Of a stretch of DNA of 64,000 bases, positions 1 through 32,274 are shown in pieces. Origin of the DNA: Manduca sexta (Eukaryota > Arthropoda > Insecta > Lepidoptera > Sphingidae); NCBI RefSeq assembly GCF_014839805.1, contig NC_051123.1:7174727-7238726 (forward strand). The letters run 5' to 3'. Each line of letters starts with the position of its first letter. Within the stretch, counting starts at the first letter, position 1. The notes below the pieces were generated by a model, which searched no databases, was not told where the DNA came from, and saw nothing but the letters and a program-made list of their open reading frames with translations. Both the position numbers and the translations under genes were made by a program.

Positions 1-20386
<20,386 letters not shown>

Positions 20387-22882
20387 GTTTGTGTTAGTCA
20401 GAAACACTGCACCACGAATTTTACACTATTTTACGTAAATATTTTACACGGAGCACGAGAAAAAGTAACGCAATCCACCATTTGCAATAGTCGACACTGT
20501 TGCCAACATTGCGACAAGCAATCACTCTGGTGAAATACTAGAGGTTGGTAGTATGCAATACGCCCTATTGGTTTATTTATGAAACGTAATAGCGCGAATA
20601 TTCAAAACATCGTAATACAATTATGTAATAAATATACTATTAAGTAGAGATAATTGATTTTGAATGTAAAATCTCCCTTATTTAGCCTAATAACACAAAT
20701 TAATAGTGTTGTACATTCACAAAATGTTATAATTCTTTTTAAACTAAAACTCTTACCATTCATAGTTGATCAGTGTTTGCTAGCATCCACATTTTTAGTT
20801 CAGACGTCATTTACATTTTGAAATATAGACCGTCAATTACGGATTTTATTTTAAAAGTAATACAGCAAAATAACCTAAATAATATTATTTGTTACAAAAT
20901 ATGAACGGGGTAATTATTTTATTTGATTTTTTATTTCGTGGTATGAAGCAATTAAAAAAACTTGTATGAATCATAATTATTATATCCAGTATATTACGTA
21001 TTGTGAATAACGAAAAAAATATGCTTATTATTTAAAATTTATCATAAATATCAAATTACGTTTTACATTATATGTTTAATTGTAGTATGTATACATTATT
21101 TTCATTTACTAACTCTCATGAGCATAAAAATTAAAAGTGTATATGTACTACCTATTCCGGGTTGCACGTTTTCAAAATGATTTATTAATTTTTTTTTACA
21201 GAAAACATATAAAAATTATGTAATCACATCAGGTATAGAAATTAAGAAAGGTTGTATATAAGAGAGATAATTAAATTATAAATGTCTTTTAATGAAACCG
21301 TAATGTCGTGAGTTTAATTGATTAGGAGTATTTCGAGTTCTAATGAATTATAAAAGTGAACAAAAAAAGGTAGGTACACAATATATTTATTTTATGTAAT
21401 AGTTTAGTTATAATTTTGTATTTTATCTAGAATTTCATAGGTATATATTTGTTTGTTTGGAAATACCCCGATTGACATTACGCAGTTTTACAGCATTCAG
21501 AAATCTTTATTTTTTTAATTATATCTCGCCTCATGACTCCTCCCATCATGAACTAAACAGTAGAGTTACTCTGCTATTATTGATACTTACCTATACTCGG
21601 TAGATAGTTTAAGTTGCCTACCACAACCTACCTTTAAGGAAGGAAAATAATGAGACAATTTCAATACATATTTTATCTTTTACTTATTTTGTTGTAAATA
21701 TGTACCTATCTAGCTTTTCCTCGCAGCTCTATGTAATATTCCTATGCTGAGATAATTAAGAGTGTTTAAATAAAAGCCCTTTTATTTCGAAATTAAAATA
21801 ATACTTATTGATGGATCAATTTGTGAGATTCGCTCGTGTATATAAGCTGCCGTAAATACCAAAAAGTTCCAACAGATAGGTTTCGTTTCACACGAACACC
21901 CAACCACATAAGTATAAAAAAACTTTTTTTTTAATAAAATATTTTAATCACATATCTAATCACACTCACACTTATTTACATACTTATAAGAATTTAATAA
22001 TAAAAAACGATAACAAATTTAATGTATGATTATGTACTTAATTTCCTTTTTTTGTTATACCTGAATAATAGGAAGGGGAATCTGGAGAAAATTAAGACCG
22101 AAACACACTTATTCACAAAAAGAACAAAATTATGTTAAATTGGAGAACTTATGAACTAAAGCCATAGTTTCGAGAATGACTAATAAGGCAAATTATATCA
22201 CGCGAGTACAAAATTATACTTGTTTACATATTAAGGTAGGTATTTTATTACTTAAGTACATTTTTTTTTATCTAATCATTACAGTTAGATTGTTGAATTA
22301 TTATATTAGATGATCATATGGACAGACATGGATCTACAGTTTATCTAAATTTAGACTGCCCTTAAAGATAGGGTCTCCCACACACTTTAACATATAGACT
22401 GAAAAACGTTGTAAGTACTTACAATCTACAATTATGCATTATTTAAAAAAAATGAATTCCTCCAAATGTTGGTGAATTTTAGAAACGCATGACATAAATT
22501 GTGTGCATTTCAAAATAAATTAAATTTATCCTTCTAATATTTGCCTTTATAACTAATCACATGAAAAAATTAGTCATATTTAAATATAGTCTGGCATTGG
22601 CAATTGCCGGGCCGTCTCTCATTGATTATTAAATATAATCCAATGATAAAATCAAGCATATAATTATTTAATATTTGATACACCTAATAGAAATTCCGAA
22701 AGCTCTAAACGCAATGTGGTGAATATTTATGCCTATATTTTTATAAAAATATAAATAAAATAAAATTGGTCACCACATTTCCATTTTTGAACGCTCTATG
22801 GAGATAGCTCTTATCATTGTAATGTTTAAAGCTAAAAAAAAATAATAAAGAATATTTAAATATTTTTAAATTTTATATAATA

Positions 22883-23177
22883 CTAGCTTTTGCTCGCGGC
22901 TTGGTCCGCGTGAAGGAGTTTTTCCGGGATAATTGTTTTTTAATTAATATATAATTGTTTTTAAATAATTTTAATGATATGTCTCGTTATATTATGACCA
23001 AATTACACAAAATCATTATGAATAGTAGCCTATGTGTTATTCTGATATATAAACAATGTAACTGTAAAGTTTCATCCAAATACGTTCAGTAGTTTCTTCG
23101 TGAAAAAGGAACAAACATACACACATACATACACCCACACAACCTCACAAACTTTCGCATTTATAATATTGGTAGGA
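22883..23177 (-). mobile_element. Complete short Helitron, 295 bp
   Basis: Read on the minus strand it starts TCCTACCAATATTATAAATG after an A and ends CTAG before a T, preceded by the GC-rich segment (ccaagccgcgagcaaaag). The inner 'gaacgtatttggatgaaactt' and 'gtgtgtatgtttgttcc' segments are typical of a very common lepidopteran repeat. Non-coding. Confidence 0.75.
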
Positions 23178-24327
23178 TATATTTTTTTGAAAATAAAAAA
23201 TCTTTAACCTTGAGTAGCGACATGATATGACTATCTGTAACACGGGAGGCTATACAGGATTACTTACTATCTAACTTCTGATCTGCTTGGTGTTATTGCA
23301 GTGCAGAGAACCGGTAAAAAAAACGGTAACGTTATCCGGTATAACGAGTAACGTCAAATATAGATGTAGCGTTATCTGTTGAGTTTTCAAGTAACGTTAT
23401 TTATAAGCATAATAATAGGTTAGGGACACCGTACACACAACCTGAAATAAAGTTATTGTAAAGCTTATGTGGGTAGGTACTACATGAATGTAACTATTAA
23501 AACTTTTAATTCTATTCGTTAGTTTTAACTTACATCCGAGTTATATAATTATTTGTTGAGTAATTTTTAGGGTTACCTGATATATCTTCTTACCTGTCTA
23601 AAACATCTAACTATCTTGACCTTCAAAATTTCTATCTAGCTGCTTTTATAGGTATGAATTTAACATGTTCATAGTTAATCATGATTTATGGGATCATATA
23701 TTATTTTGTTTTCTTCCAATATCATTAACGATGACACATATAGCTCGGGAAATACGTACACATAAACATGAACTGAAGTGACGTTATTGAAATAACGTTG
23801 TAGAAAACAATTGATTCATTCAGTATTAATCTTCGCCTCGCTGATGTATCATGAGTGCATGGGCTAGAAGTATTCCTAAGGAAAAAAGGATTTGTAAAGC
23901 AGGGGACATATGGACTCAGTGACCCATATAGATAGATGAAATTTTAAATCATATGGTAGGAAATTATGAATAAATAAGTACTTATGTCTAAATAAGTAGT
24001 TATGTGTTATATAAACTTTACCAATGTGTACACACGACACATACATTTAAAGACATATCTATTACTAAGCTCTTCCTGAGACTTTCACATAAAAAATGCA
24101 TTAATAGTTCGCTAAAGTTTGGCATATGATCCCTAATTAACATATTTGGTTTAAACATAACAAAAACAAATCTATCACAGGCAGGGCCGGTCAGCTATGC
24201 GGGCGTCCCAGGGGAAATATTTTTTGCGTCTCTTTTTATTTTTGTAAGCAATAGCATAATTTTCTAGCCAGAGCCTGTGCCCCAAACCCCCACTCTCCTC
24301 TAATCCCTTGGCTCACTGTCGTTGCAA

Positions 24328-24341
24328 CCCCCCCCCCCCCC
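24328..24341 (+). repeat. Poly-C run, 14 bases
   Basis: Uninterrupted C homopolymer, unusual in this AT-rich sequence. It adjoins 'ctggcgtgcacctaatgct', probably within an old retroelement tail. Its length may be uncertain in the assembly. Confidence 0.8.
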
Positions 24342-24549
24342 TGGCGTGCACCTAATGCTTCTAAAGGTTCTAATCATAGGTTAAAAGTAAGTAGTATCTA
24401 TCCATTCGAATTCAAAACTCGGTAAAGGTCGTAATTGATTAGTGATAGGTATTCCTGTGTAATATCATCCAATTTCCCCAACTTACTCTAAAAATGTAGT
24501 ACTTTTAAAATTATCGACAGCTTCAGCAGCGCAGCGGTTTATGAGCTAG

Positions 24550-24615
24550 ATGTGAAACCAGACGCTGCAGGTTCGATCTATGTTACCTGAAAATGTATGT
24601 TTAGTTGTTATGCTG
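24550..24615 (+). mobile_element. tRNA-like SINE head (weak)
   Basis: 'gctgcaggttcgatctatgttacctg' looks like a Pol III B box with context, and 'agcgcagcggtttatgagcta' like a decayed A-box region. No intact tRNA fold is visible. Confidence 0.3.
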
Positions 24616-24784
24616 TCATAAGTCTTTTATAAGTTTTCGATTGTCTCGCAAGATAGAGTCAAACTTTGAAAATTTTAAACGTAAATCGTTCATTACTCGT
24701 ATCAATTAACTATTTGTGAGTTTAGATTTTCTAATATCTTTAAATATGTATTGTTGTACAAGAATATACTTCTCTATAATGGTT

Positions 24785-24925
24785 TTTTATGTTTACGCGA
24801 ATGTTAGACATTAAAATTAAACTAATTTTCGGATTTTATCGTAATGATCACGAAGGATGCAGTCTTCGAAACGTCGGGAGAAAACTAAAATATTAAAACC
24901 GCGATAAAACCCGAAAAATGGTTTT
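24785..24925 (+). repeat. Interspersed repeat, copy 2 of the CGTCGGGAGAAAACT family
   Basis: 'tttacgcgaatgttagacattaaaattaaac ... gatcacgaaggatgcagtcttcgaaacgtcggg' then 'aaaaccgcgataaaaccc'. Matches 2440-2575 and, inverted, 8074-8139. The flanking 'cggattttatcg' and 'cgcgataaaacccg' make a loose inverted pair. Confidence 0.55.
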
Positions 24926-25794
24926 TAATACTTATCTATCTTCAGTGGCCGAGGTTATATAAAATTTTGCACCATCTAAATGTTACAGAATATAAATATA
25001 CCGTGCAACTTGCTCTATGATTTCTACGAATGTTATTGATCACTTCTAACACCCACACGCATCCGAGCTGTACGAGATTTCAGTGAAAGCTCTCGTGCAA
25101 CGCGAGGTAGAGGATACAGGTGTTCTATATTATTTAGTATTATGCATTTATTTACACCCACTTGGAAGATTTATTATAAATATTGCTAGTTTAAAATATT
25201 TTATTTACTTTTCAATTAATCAGTTATCAGAAATCGATAATACAAAATCATCGTCAATATTGTCTTCTTAAATTATTTCGTTAAGTATCAACTTCAATAC
25301 ATTTATCAGGAATTATTCTCAAGATCGATTATAAATTATGATTTATCCCTAAATCTCATAAATCGTGGTCACAAGCTAGAAAAAGACCAACATGTGTTTA
25401 TCTTATTTCTTATCATATCTGTCCGTATTTTCGATTCTGGTTTGAGATTGTTTGAGTTTGCATGATACATAATCACAATATGAATGGCAACGAGCTACTA
25501 CGCAGTCTTGCAGTGTAATTAATACTAGGCGTTGTAAGAATATTAAATAAAACAAATCACTCGTTAATTATTAATATTATAATATGTTACATAAGATTCG
25601 ATTTACAGAATAAAATATGTTGATATGTTCATTATTTATACATCATTAAACTTATACAGTCAAATATTTACAGATTAAATTTATTAAATAGCTTGGCTAT
25701 TTCTGGCTTGGCAACTACATGATAAAGGCGAAAAAAATACCAAACCAATGGAATTAAGAGAATACATTTTGCCTTGAAAAATAAGTTTTATCGA

Positions 25795-25945
25795 CATAAA
25801 AGTCCCGCTTTATATTTTCCCAGGATAAAACGTAGTCTATAACATTCAGAAGTAATATAGTTTCCTATTAGTGAAAACAATTTCAAAATCGGTTTAGTAG
25901 TTCAAACAAACAAACACTTAAGCTTCATATATTAGTATAAATTTT
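25795..25945 (-). mobile_element. Eroded Helitron-like remnant
   Basis: 'aatcggtttagtagttcaaacaaacaaacacttaagcttcatatattagtata' is the reverse of a Helitron start (tataaagctgaagagtttgtttg), and 'cccaggataaaacgtagtctataacattc' matches the body of related copies. The 3' end is lost. Confidence 0.5.
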
Positions 25946-26219
25946 ATCATTTCCGTCTTTTAAGTAGCTATAGAAAAAGGCTTTATCCAAATTAAGATTG
26001 CAAATCATCAATACCCGTTTTATAATTTACTTAAATATAAGGTACTCAGTTTTGGCCTAAAGTAACCAACTGTTGTGATCAAACAAAACAAGAAAAAACT
26101 TCTCGATTGCAACAAACTCGTAAGTAACACAGTCTGGTGCTGCTCCAACTTTAATTTATGCATCGAAGACTTAAGCCTATTGAAATACTGTAATAACTAA
26201 AAAAAGGCGAGTTGCAGAC

Positions 26220-26261
26220 TAGAAAAATACGGAAACTATATTTAGTTTCCGTATTTTCCTA
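26220..26261. other. Strong hairpin downstream of the MBD4-like gene
   Basis: Arms 26220-26237 and 26244-26261 pair at 17 of 18 positions around a 6-base loop (atattt). It lies about 250 bp past the stop codon of the MBD4-like gene, possibly in its 3' UTR or just beyond. Function unknown. Confidence 0.7.
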
Positions 26262-26513
26262 GTGCTATTGCATGGCCTACCTTTCTCTGGCAGACTAGAT
26301 ATACAACCACTCATTCAAACTTACAGTTCAGGTACCTTTTTACAACCAATGTAGACACTTCCTTCACATAATATTCAAGTGCATATTATACATTTATCTA
26401 CGGTGCATCAGATTTCATGGTAAAGATGAAATCACCTTATTACCTGAATTTGCTTTTATATTGTTAATTATGGTCATGCGAACCACTTCCACATCACCAA
26501 CAAGCTGCCAAAA

Positions 26514-27230
26514 CTAATTTTCACCGTTTCTCAGCGTAATTCGATAATACTTCAAAACAGGATCTTCGATAATAAATTCGCTATCTGTCGCTCCATTTTC
26601 CTCTGCGAATTCAGTTTGACTTCTTAGCCAATCTAAATAAAGCTTTAAGTATCTATCTGTTGGATCTAAATCCGTGTGGCCAAGACAAAAAATTCTGTAC
26701 GCATCCTCGCCGTATTTTCCTATGCCGTATAAGTCACTAGCCCGAGACCACTTAGAAGAGACAAATTGATAGCTGAGCTTCCAAATCATGTTGCCTCTTT
26801 TCTTTAAACCAAGAGTGTCGAAAAATCGCTCCAAGAGCGTTGGTCTTTCGTTTAAAACGTGATACGGGGTGGGATATTCTTCAAAAAATCTCTTCATATG
26901 TGGTCTGGCCAGCTTTCCTGTTGTTTTGTTTAAGAATATTGTTGCTATTAGCATCGCCCAGGGGTTGCTAGCGAATTCTTCTTCTAATATGTAGTGAGGT
27001 GACAGCGGCATTGCTCTTGGTGTGATATTATAGAAAGGCTGTATATGTATAGGTTCGTATTCTTCTAAAGTCAAATGTGAAAGACTTAACATATCGTCGA
27101 TGGACTGCTGGCTTACATCCTGCGAGGAGTCTAAACTTTTTGATGGTGACCCAGTAAAGCGCAGGGGGCTTTTTGAATTTAAATTTTCATTGTCGTGGAA
27201 GAACTGGCTGATGCAGTCTTCCTCCACCAT
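26514..27230 (-). CDS. MBD4-like thymine/uracil DNA glycosylase (HhH-GPD fold), 238 aa
   Basis: Nuclear base-excision repair enzyme of the MBD4 type, expected to remove T or U mispaired with G, as arises when 5-methylcytosine or cytosine is deaminated at CpG. The glycosylase domain spans about residues 88-205: NPWAMLIATIFLNKTTGKLA, then LGLKKRGNMIWKLS, the helix-hairpin-helix LYGIGKYGEDAYRIFC (168-182), and PTDRYLKLYLDWL. D192 aligns with the catalytic aspartate of human MBD4. The N-terminal 85 residues are Ser/Asp-rich and carry no methyl-CpG-binding domain, as in other insect members. A TTTCAG acceptor ends four bases before the ATG, so an upstream untranslated (or unseen coding) exon is likely, perhaps in the CpG-rich block near 29.5 kb. 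The coding part is uninterrupted. It could be called MBD4 or a generic HhH-GPD protein; the family is clear. Confidence 0.93.
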   Translation of the reverse strand: MVEEDCISQFFHDNENLNSKSPLRFTGSPSKSLDSSQDVSQQSIDDMLSLSHLTLEEYEPIHIQPFYNITPRAMPLSPHYILEEEFASNPWAMLIATIFLNKTTGKLARPHMKRFFEEYPTPYHVLNERPTLLERFFDTLGLKKRGNMIWKLSYQFVSSKWSRASDLYGIGKYGEDAYRIFCLGHTDLDPTDRYLKLYLDWLRSQTEFAEENGATDSEFIIEDPVLKYYRITLRNGEN

Positions 27231-27234
27231 TATC
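27231..27234 (-). promoter_or_regulatory. Splice acceptor just upstream of the MBD4-like ATG
   Basis: The minus strand reads TTTCAG|GATAATGG, so the coding exon begins only four bases before the start codon. This implies a 5' intron. Its donor is not assigned; GTAAGTAC near 29252 is one candidate. Confidence 0.6.
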
Positions 27235-27782
27235 CTGAAATGAAAATAATTTAATGAAAACCTTATTTTATCTAAGTTTATGTTTACTTATTGTAAATAT
27301 TTTTTTACACCTATGACTGGTTTGTTTAATTGTTTATATAACTAGATTTTTTTAATTTCCCATACAAAGTTGGCTAGCTGGTTAGTCGCATTACATTATA
27401 TTTATTTTTTTATTACACTTTATATTCAAAGAGTATAAAGGGGGACTTAATCCCGAAGGCATTCTCTACCAGACAACCTTTAGGTGGTGCAGAGACTAAA
27501 GAGGTAGGAGGTAGGTAAGAGAACATTAACATTAATTTATTTATAGGCACCGAGGTCATATTATTTAGAGTAAAAATATTTTTTCAATATTAACTTATAA
27601 CTAAATCTAATTTTATTTTCTTATTCCTAATCTTATCAAGTACAAAACCTATATTATATATGTACTATGAGTGTGACCAGCGCAAATTATACAAAATCAT
27701 ATGTTATGGATATTGCCATATTTAATATTAATTCTAAAATGCAGATTTTGCTATAAAAATAATACATAGTTTTAAACTAGTA

Positions 27783-27980
27783 GACGAAATTTCGTCATAT
27801 TAAATTTTAAAGGCCGAAATATCCATGATTATTAATTATTTTTACATTTTTCTTTCAACTGCGAGAACTAATCACTAACTAGACGTGAATTTAAATTCTT
27901 TACTTGCCAATACTTGTTTAGTTACCCAGATTAAAGCCGAAACAAAATGTATGAAAATGGACCTTGAGCTACCACCTTAA
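27783..27980 (-). mobile_element. Foldback MITE, half copy
   Basis: Corresponds to the loop and right arm of the palindromic element at 36766-37129 ('gccgaaatatccatgattattaatta ... gaaaatggaccttgag'), ending at ccttaa. The left arm is absent. It lies upstream of the MBD4-like coding exon, possibly in its 5' intron. Confidence 0.75.
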
Positions 27981-28195
27981 AGGTGTAAAAATTATCTATT
28001 AAATTCTAATTTGTCTATTTTTATTTTTTCCTTTTTTCGAAATCGGTTAAAAATTATATATTGTGTTTTATCCTGTGAATAAGGTTTTACCGCTGTTATA
28101 TTTCCGCAAATATCTTTTGTATGTACACAAAAAAATTATAAAGATCTCATTTGGAGTACCTACTCATTTAACGAAAATATTACAATTTATTTATG

Positions 28196-28374
28196 CTACT
28201 TATAATATAAAGAAGAAAAGTTTGTGAGTTTGTTTGTTTGTAGATTTATAGGGGCATATTCTTTGGAACGACTGAACCGATTTTGAAAATTCTTTTACTA
28301 ATAGGAAGGTACATTCCTGAGTACTATAGGCTATAAAAACTATTCATGTAAGCGGAGCCGCGGGTAAAAACTGT
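28196..28374 (+). mobile_element. Helitron-like remnant
   Basis: Starts near 'tataatataaagaagaaaagtttgtgagtttgtttgtttg' and ends 'gcggagccgcgggtaaaaactgt', a mutated form of the CTAG end. The body includes 'gaccgattttgaaa' and 'tactataggctata' blocks seen in other copies. Confidence 0.6.
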
Positions 28375-29499
28375 AATTTATATATTTATATTTTTTTATC
28401 AACTAGATCTAAAAAAAATTTTTGCTTTTTAAACATTAAAGTCCTTTACCGGCTATGAGACCAAAACTGTTTTACGTCATGAATTTGTATTTTACAGTGC
28501 TGCCAAACGTGTTCAAACAACTTCATTATTTAGTACTCTTAATATTTACATTTCATACCTGTAATTTTTTTGTTAAATTTCTTGGTTGGTGAAGGTAACC
28601 AAAGAGTACATCAATTATAAATATTGCGTATTTTTTTAAATATCATTGACATTCAATAAAGTTATAGCCTATTAAAAAGTTACATATAGATTTAGTAGAT
28701 GTTTGGAATGCATCTTTAGTAAAGATTCAGATTTATATTTATCATATTTTTAGGATAATTTAAGGTAAAGTGAAAATAGGCGCAAAACGTTATTCAATAA
28801 ATTAACATTAACCGTAGCTTGACAAAATTAAATTTAATATAAAATAATAATGTGCATTTCTATTAAAAAGAATGTGTTATTACCTAAAATGTCAACTAAC
28901 CTCTGATATTAAAAAGAAACTTTATAGTTATTGTTCTTATAATTATAGACTTGAACTTTATTTGTTTTATTTTTGGATCTTTGCATTTAAAGGTTAATAT
29001 ATATTAATAACGCAAAAATAGATGAATAATGTAAATTATTATGTCTTTAATATTAACAAGAATTAGACCACTGTAAATAATTATACAGTAAACGTGCTAA
29101 TTGCAACATCATATTACCTTGGAAATATGAATAACCAAATGTAGGTAAACATCCTACATGCATGCAGTAAATAGTAGCTTTGTAGGTAGATATATACAAC
29201 CAAAATTACATAATTAACCACAAGTACGACCAATCCACCGAAATACGTACTTACAAGTTTTTGTTACATCTTTAAATCACTTAAACATAGTGTTGACGTG
29301 TTATTATGAAAATTGCATTAGCTGAAGACAACGGTGTAAATTCAATAACAAAAAATAGTACGAGAATAATGATTTCATATTAATTTATATTTGATATTAG
29401 GTACATTTAGTTTATTGTTTACTTAATGTAAGATTTGTTTTGTTTTTACAACATCATAGCATAAAGAACATAAATGGCGTCACAATTATTCATAACCCT

Positions 29500-30080
29500 T
29501 CCAAACAGATCGGGAGGGAACCGAATATACCTCCGCAAAAACGACTGACGTGCAACGCACCTGCCGGCACTCCGGCGGCAGAAAGAAAACAATACGTGGA
29601 TGACTAACGCATCAACAAATTGTTCTATTGTTCCGATCATATTTCCGTGTGGCCCATGTAGTTTCTATAAATCGATACCAACGCGGTGTGATTCCGCACG
29701 GGCGAGCTGCTTTTTCTTCGACATTGGCTGTGTTCTTTCCGTTTGGTTTATTACGAGCGGCTGCATGGTCGCGGCAACACGTCGCACCGCGCGTCAACGA
29801 CATAAAACAAAACAAAAATACGCACTGATAACGAATCCGATCCGCGCCGCCTTTCGCGGAGTTTCGAACACTGTTTACAAAACGCTTTCCTCGTTCGGAT
29901 ATCGCGGGTGACATACGATAGTTGGAGTGGCTGCCGATGCGCGGAAGTCTAAGTGCGCGAAGTATGCGCATTCGTGTTAGTGGATGAACTTGTGCCGCCT
30001 TTCTGGAAAGTCAAGGAATACGACTGACGCAGTGATTGAAGCCATGCTCATGTGCAGTTTATCGAATGCTAACGGTAAGC
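29500..30080. promoter_or_regulatory. CpG-rich block, candidate bidirectional promoter
   Basis: About 580 bp with clearly more CpG than the flanks, between the MBD4-like gene (minus) and a first-exon-like sequence on the plus strand. Long frames here on both strands overlap each other and look like composition artefacts. The layout suits a shared promoter; no core element is identified with certainty. Confidence 0.45.
30044..30074 (+). other. Candidate first exon end with short ORF (plus-strand gene)
   Basis: ATG at 30044 opens MLMCSLSNAN plus one base, then a consensus GTAAGC donor at 30075. It sits at the downstream edge of a CpG-rich block. If joined to the exon at 61226 the frame closes after ten more codons, so it may be an upstream ORF in a 5' UTR rather than the main protein start. 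Confidence 0.4.
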
Positions 30081-32055
30081 TAACGTGTATGTAGCCATTA
30101 AATAAATATAAATAACTTAGAAACAATTCGCGATTTATAATTGAAACATTAGCTTCGTATTAAACACAACATTAAACATGTGAGTCAGAGTACGTTGCGA
30201 TTCTTAACACTAAGATGATTTCAATAAATAACTTTATTACCGGAATTTTGTAGTCGAATGGTGAGAGGACTATTGTTAATACTTCAATATCTATTGTCAC
30301 AAGATTACAAACAGTATTATAAATATTAATAAACTCGTCTATTTGGTATTTACATCATCTTGCTTTTATTTGTCATTCTTATAAGCATATAAATGTCATT
30401 TTTATTCCTATTGTATAAATAAAATATAGCTATTATAATACACTGATTTCTGTAAAGAACCTTACAAAACCCATTACCCCCGGCCAAGAGACCGGTTTAA
30501 TGTAATTTCAACCAATGCATTAGAGTACATTACATACGACGGGTTAATGAAGTAATAAGTATTGACATAAACTAAGTAGCTACATAATAAGAAAATCATC
30601 ACAACTATAGTAATATAACTAGAATAGAATAAATCTCGTTAATATATTAATATAATTGTCTAGTAGTTCGTCCGTTTGCAAATTTTACAAAAACTTTTTT
30701 TTTACTCTTTAGTACCCTTGAGCTGACCAGATTTGTGTTCAAAATTTGTTAATTTTGCTATAATAGAACAAGGTTATATATGCTACAATAGACGTTAAAG
30801 TATATTATATTATGTTCATATATTCATATAAAACACGTTTTACACCATGTAGGTACTTTCCGATGACCAAATCAGCATAGTTTACGGATTATAATCGCAT
30901 ACATGTATCGGAATACATCGTCATTTTATGATTGAAATACATACTGCTAGAATTGTGCAAATTAAATTATTTTTATGTTTATCTTTAAACTTTATCGCTA
31001 TTTTATTAAAGTTTAAATCTGTTTCTCAGAGGTAGAGGCGACATCTATTGAATAATACTGCATTTGGGTGGCATTTGACATATACAAATAAAGTAAATAT
31101 ATACAGAGTGGGAATGTGTGTGTATTTGTGATTTCAACTCAGGAAAGGCTTTGAAGTGAGCGGAACCACAAGCCTGCTTAATCATATTTTAAGATATAGA
31201 AACAAAAAAATCAATCTTTTGTAGTTTCTACACTAACTCTTATCGTAGTTTGAGTGTTGTGTAGACAGCTGAAAATTAAATTTAGCAAAAATCTATTTTG
31301 TTCTAATAACAAAAATGAAAATAAAATACAGTTTGTTTCACTGTACTTACATGTAAAATTGAAAATTTTGGCACGAAATGTTCACTATCGCAATATAGTC
31401 TATACATATAATATTTTTTTTAATAATTATGAAGTGTACGACAGCAAATTTTCCGATAATTATCACTTAGCGCTCACATGGGAGCCATTTTAATATCCCG
31501 CGGGAAGCATTGTCTGCATATTTCATACATTTCAGTTTATATTTCAAATTAGGGGATATTCATACTATTCAGCGTGTTCAACTTTGGAGTCAGTTAAAAG
31601 ATATTAATATATTATAACTGGGTGTGTGTGTGCTAAACAAGCTTTTTATGAAATATTGTGTAAAAAGTTTTAATAGTTGATATTAGAATAAATCAATATA
31701 ATATTATACGTCGTAAACAATATTTAAGATGGTTTTAAATAGATGCCTGTTAACGAAAAACCAGTTGGGCTCTAAACTGTCGCGTCGGACCGAATCGAAT
31801 ACGTCCGCAGCGAAAACATTACGGCCATCGCTAAATGAACAGGTGACCTGATAAACGGGGAATCATTTTCACGAATACTAAACGAGGTCCATTAAACTGA
31901 CTTCGCAACAATGGAATATGTAGTATCAATTACTAGCTGCGAGTAAAAGAGAATGTGGAAAATAAAATACATAAAATAAATAAATTTACAGGGTGAATGT
32001 GAAAAATGGCGGATGAGTATATGTGTGTGTATGTGTATATAATAAAAATTGCAAA

Positions 32056-32274
32056 TGTGCAGTCAGCGACATAAGTAGCTGAACAAAATCATAACTTTAA
32101 AACCCCGATAAACTTTTAATGTAATTGAAATATATTTTTCTTTTTGTGAGAAGTAAAGATCCCTTATATTTTATTTTTGTAAATAATAAATAAATATTGG
32201 TAGTGTGTAGTCACAGAAATGGGTACGTTCGAGTTGTTTTCTATTCATTCAGCTACTTATGTGGATGACTGTAC
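32056..32274. mobile_element. Tc1/mariner-like MITE, ~219 bp
   Basis: Left end tgtgcagtca.c.acataagtagctgaa and right end (reversed) tgtacagtcatccacataagtagctgaa are inverted repeats of about 28 bp with three or four mismatches. The CAGT start and a TA at the right side fit a Tc1/mariner-type derivative. No coding region. Confidence 0.75.

Larger units (their letters stand above)
20400..26513. other. AT-rich intergenic stretch between Kdm2 and the MBD4-like gene
   Basis: No coding region recognised. It holds a reversed Helitron (22883-23177), a 14-base C run (24328-24341), a repeat copy (24785-24925), a tRNA-like SINE head near 24575 and a hairpin (26220-26261). Kdm2 promoter elements probably lie just above 20386, but no TATA or DPE pattern is clear. 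Confidence 0.5.

Noticed and set aside
29446..29971. Overlapping frames of 64-119 codons on both strands
   Set aside because: Same reasons: CpG-rich promoter-like DNA with no protein-like pattern.
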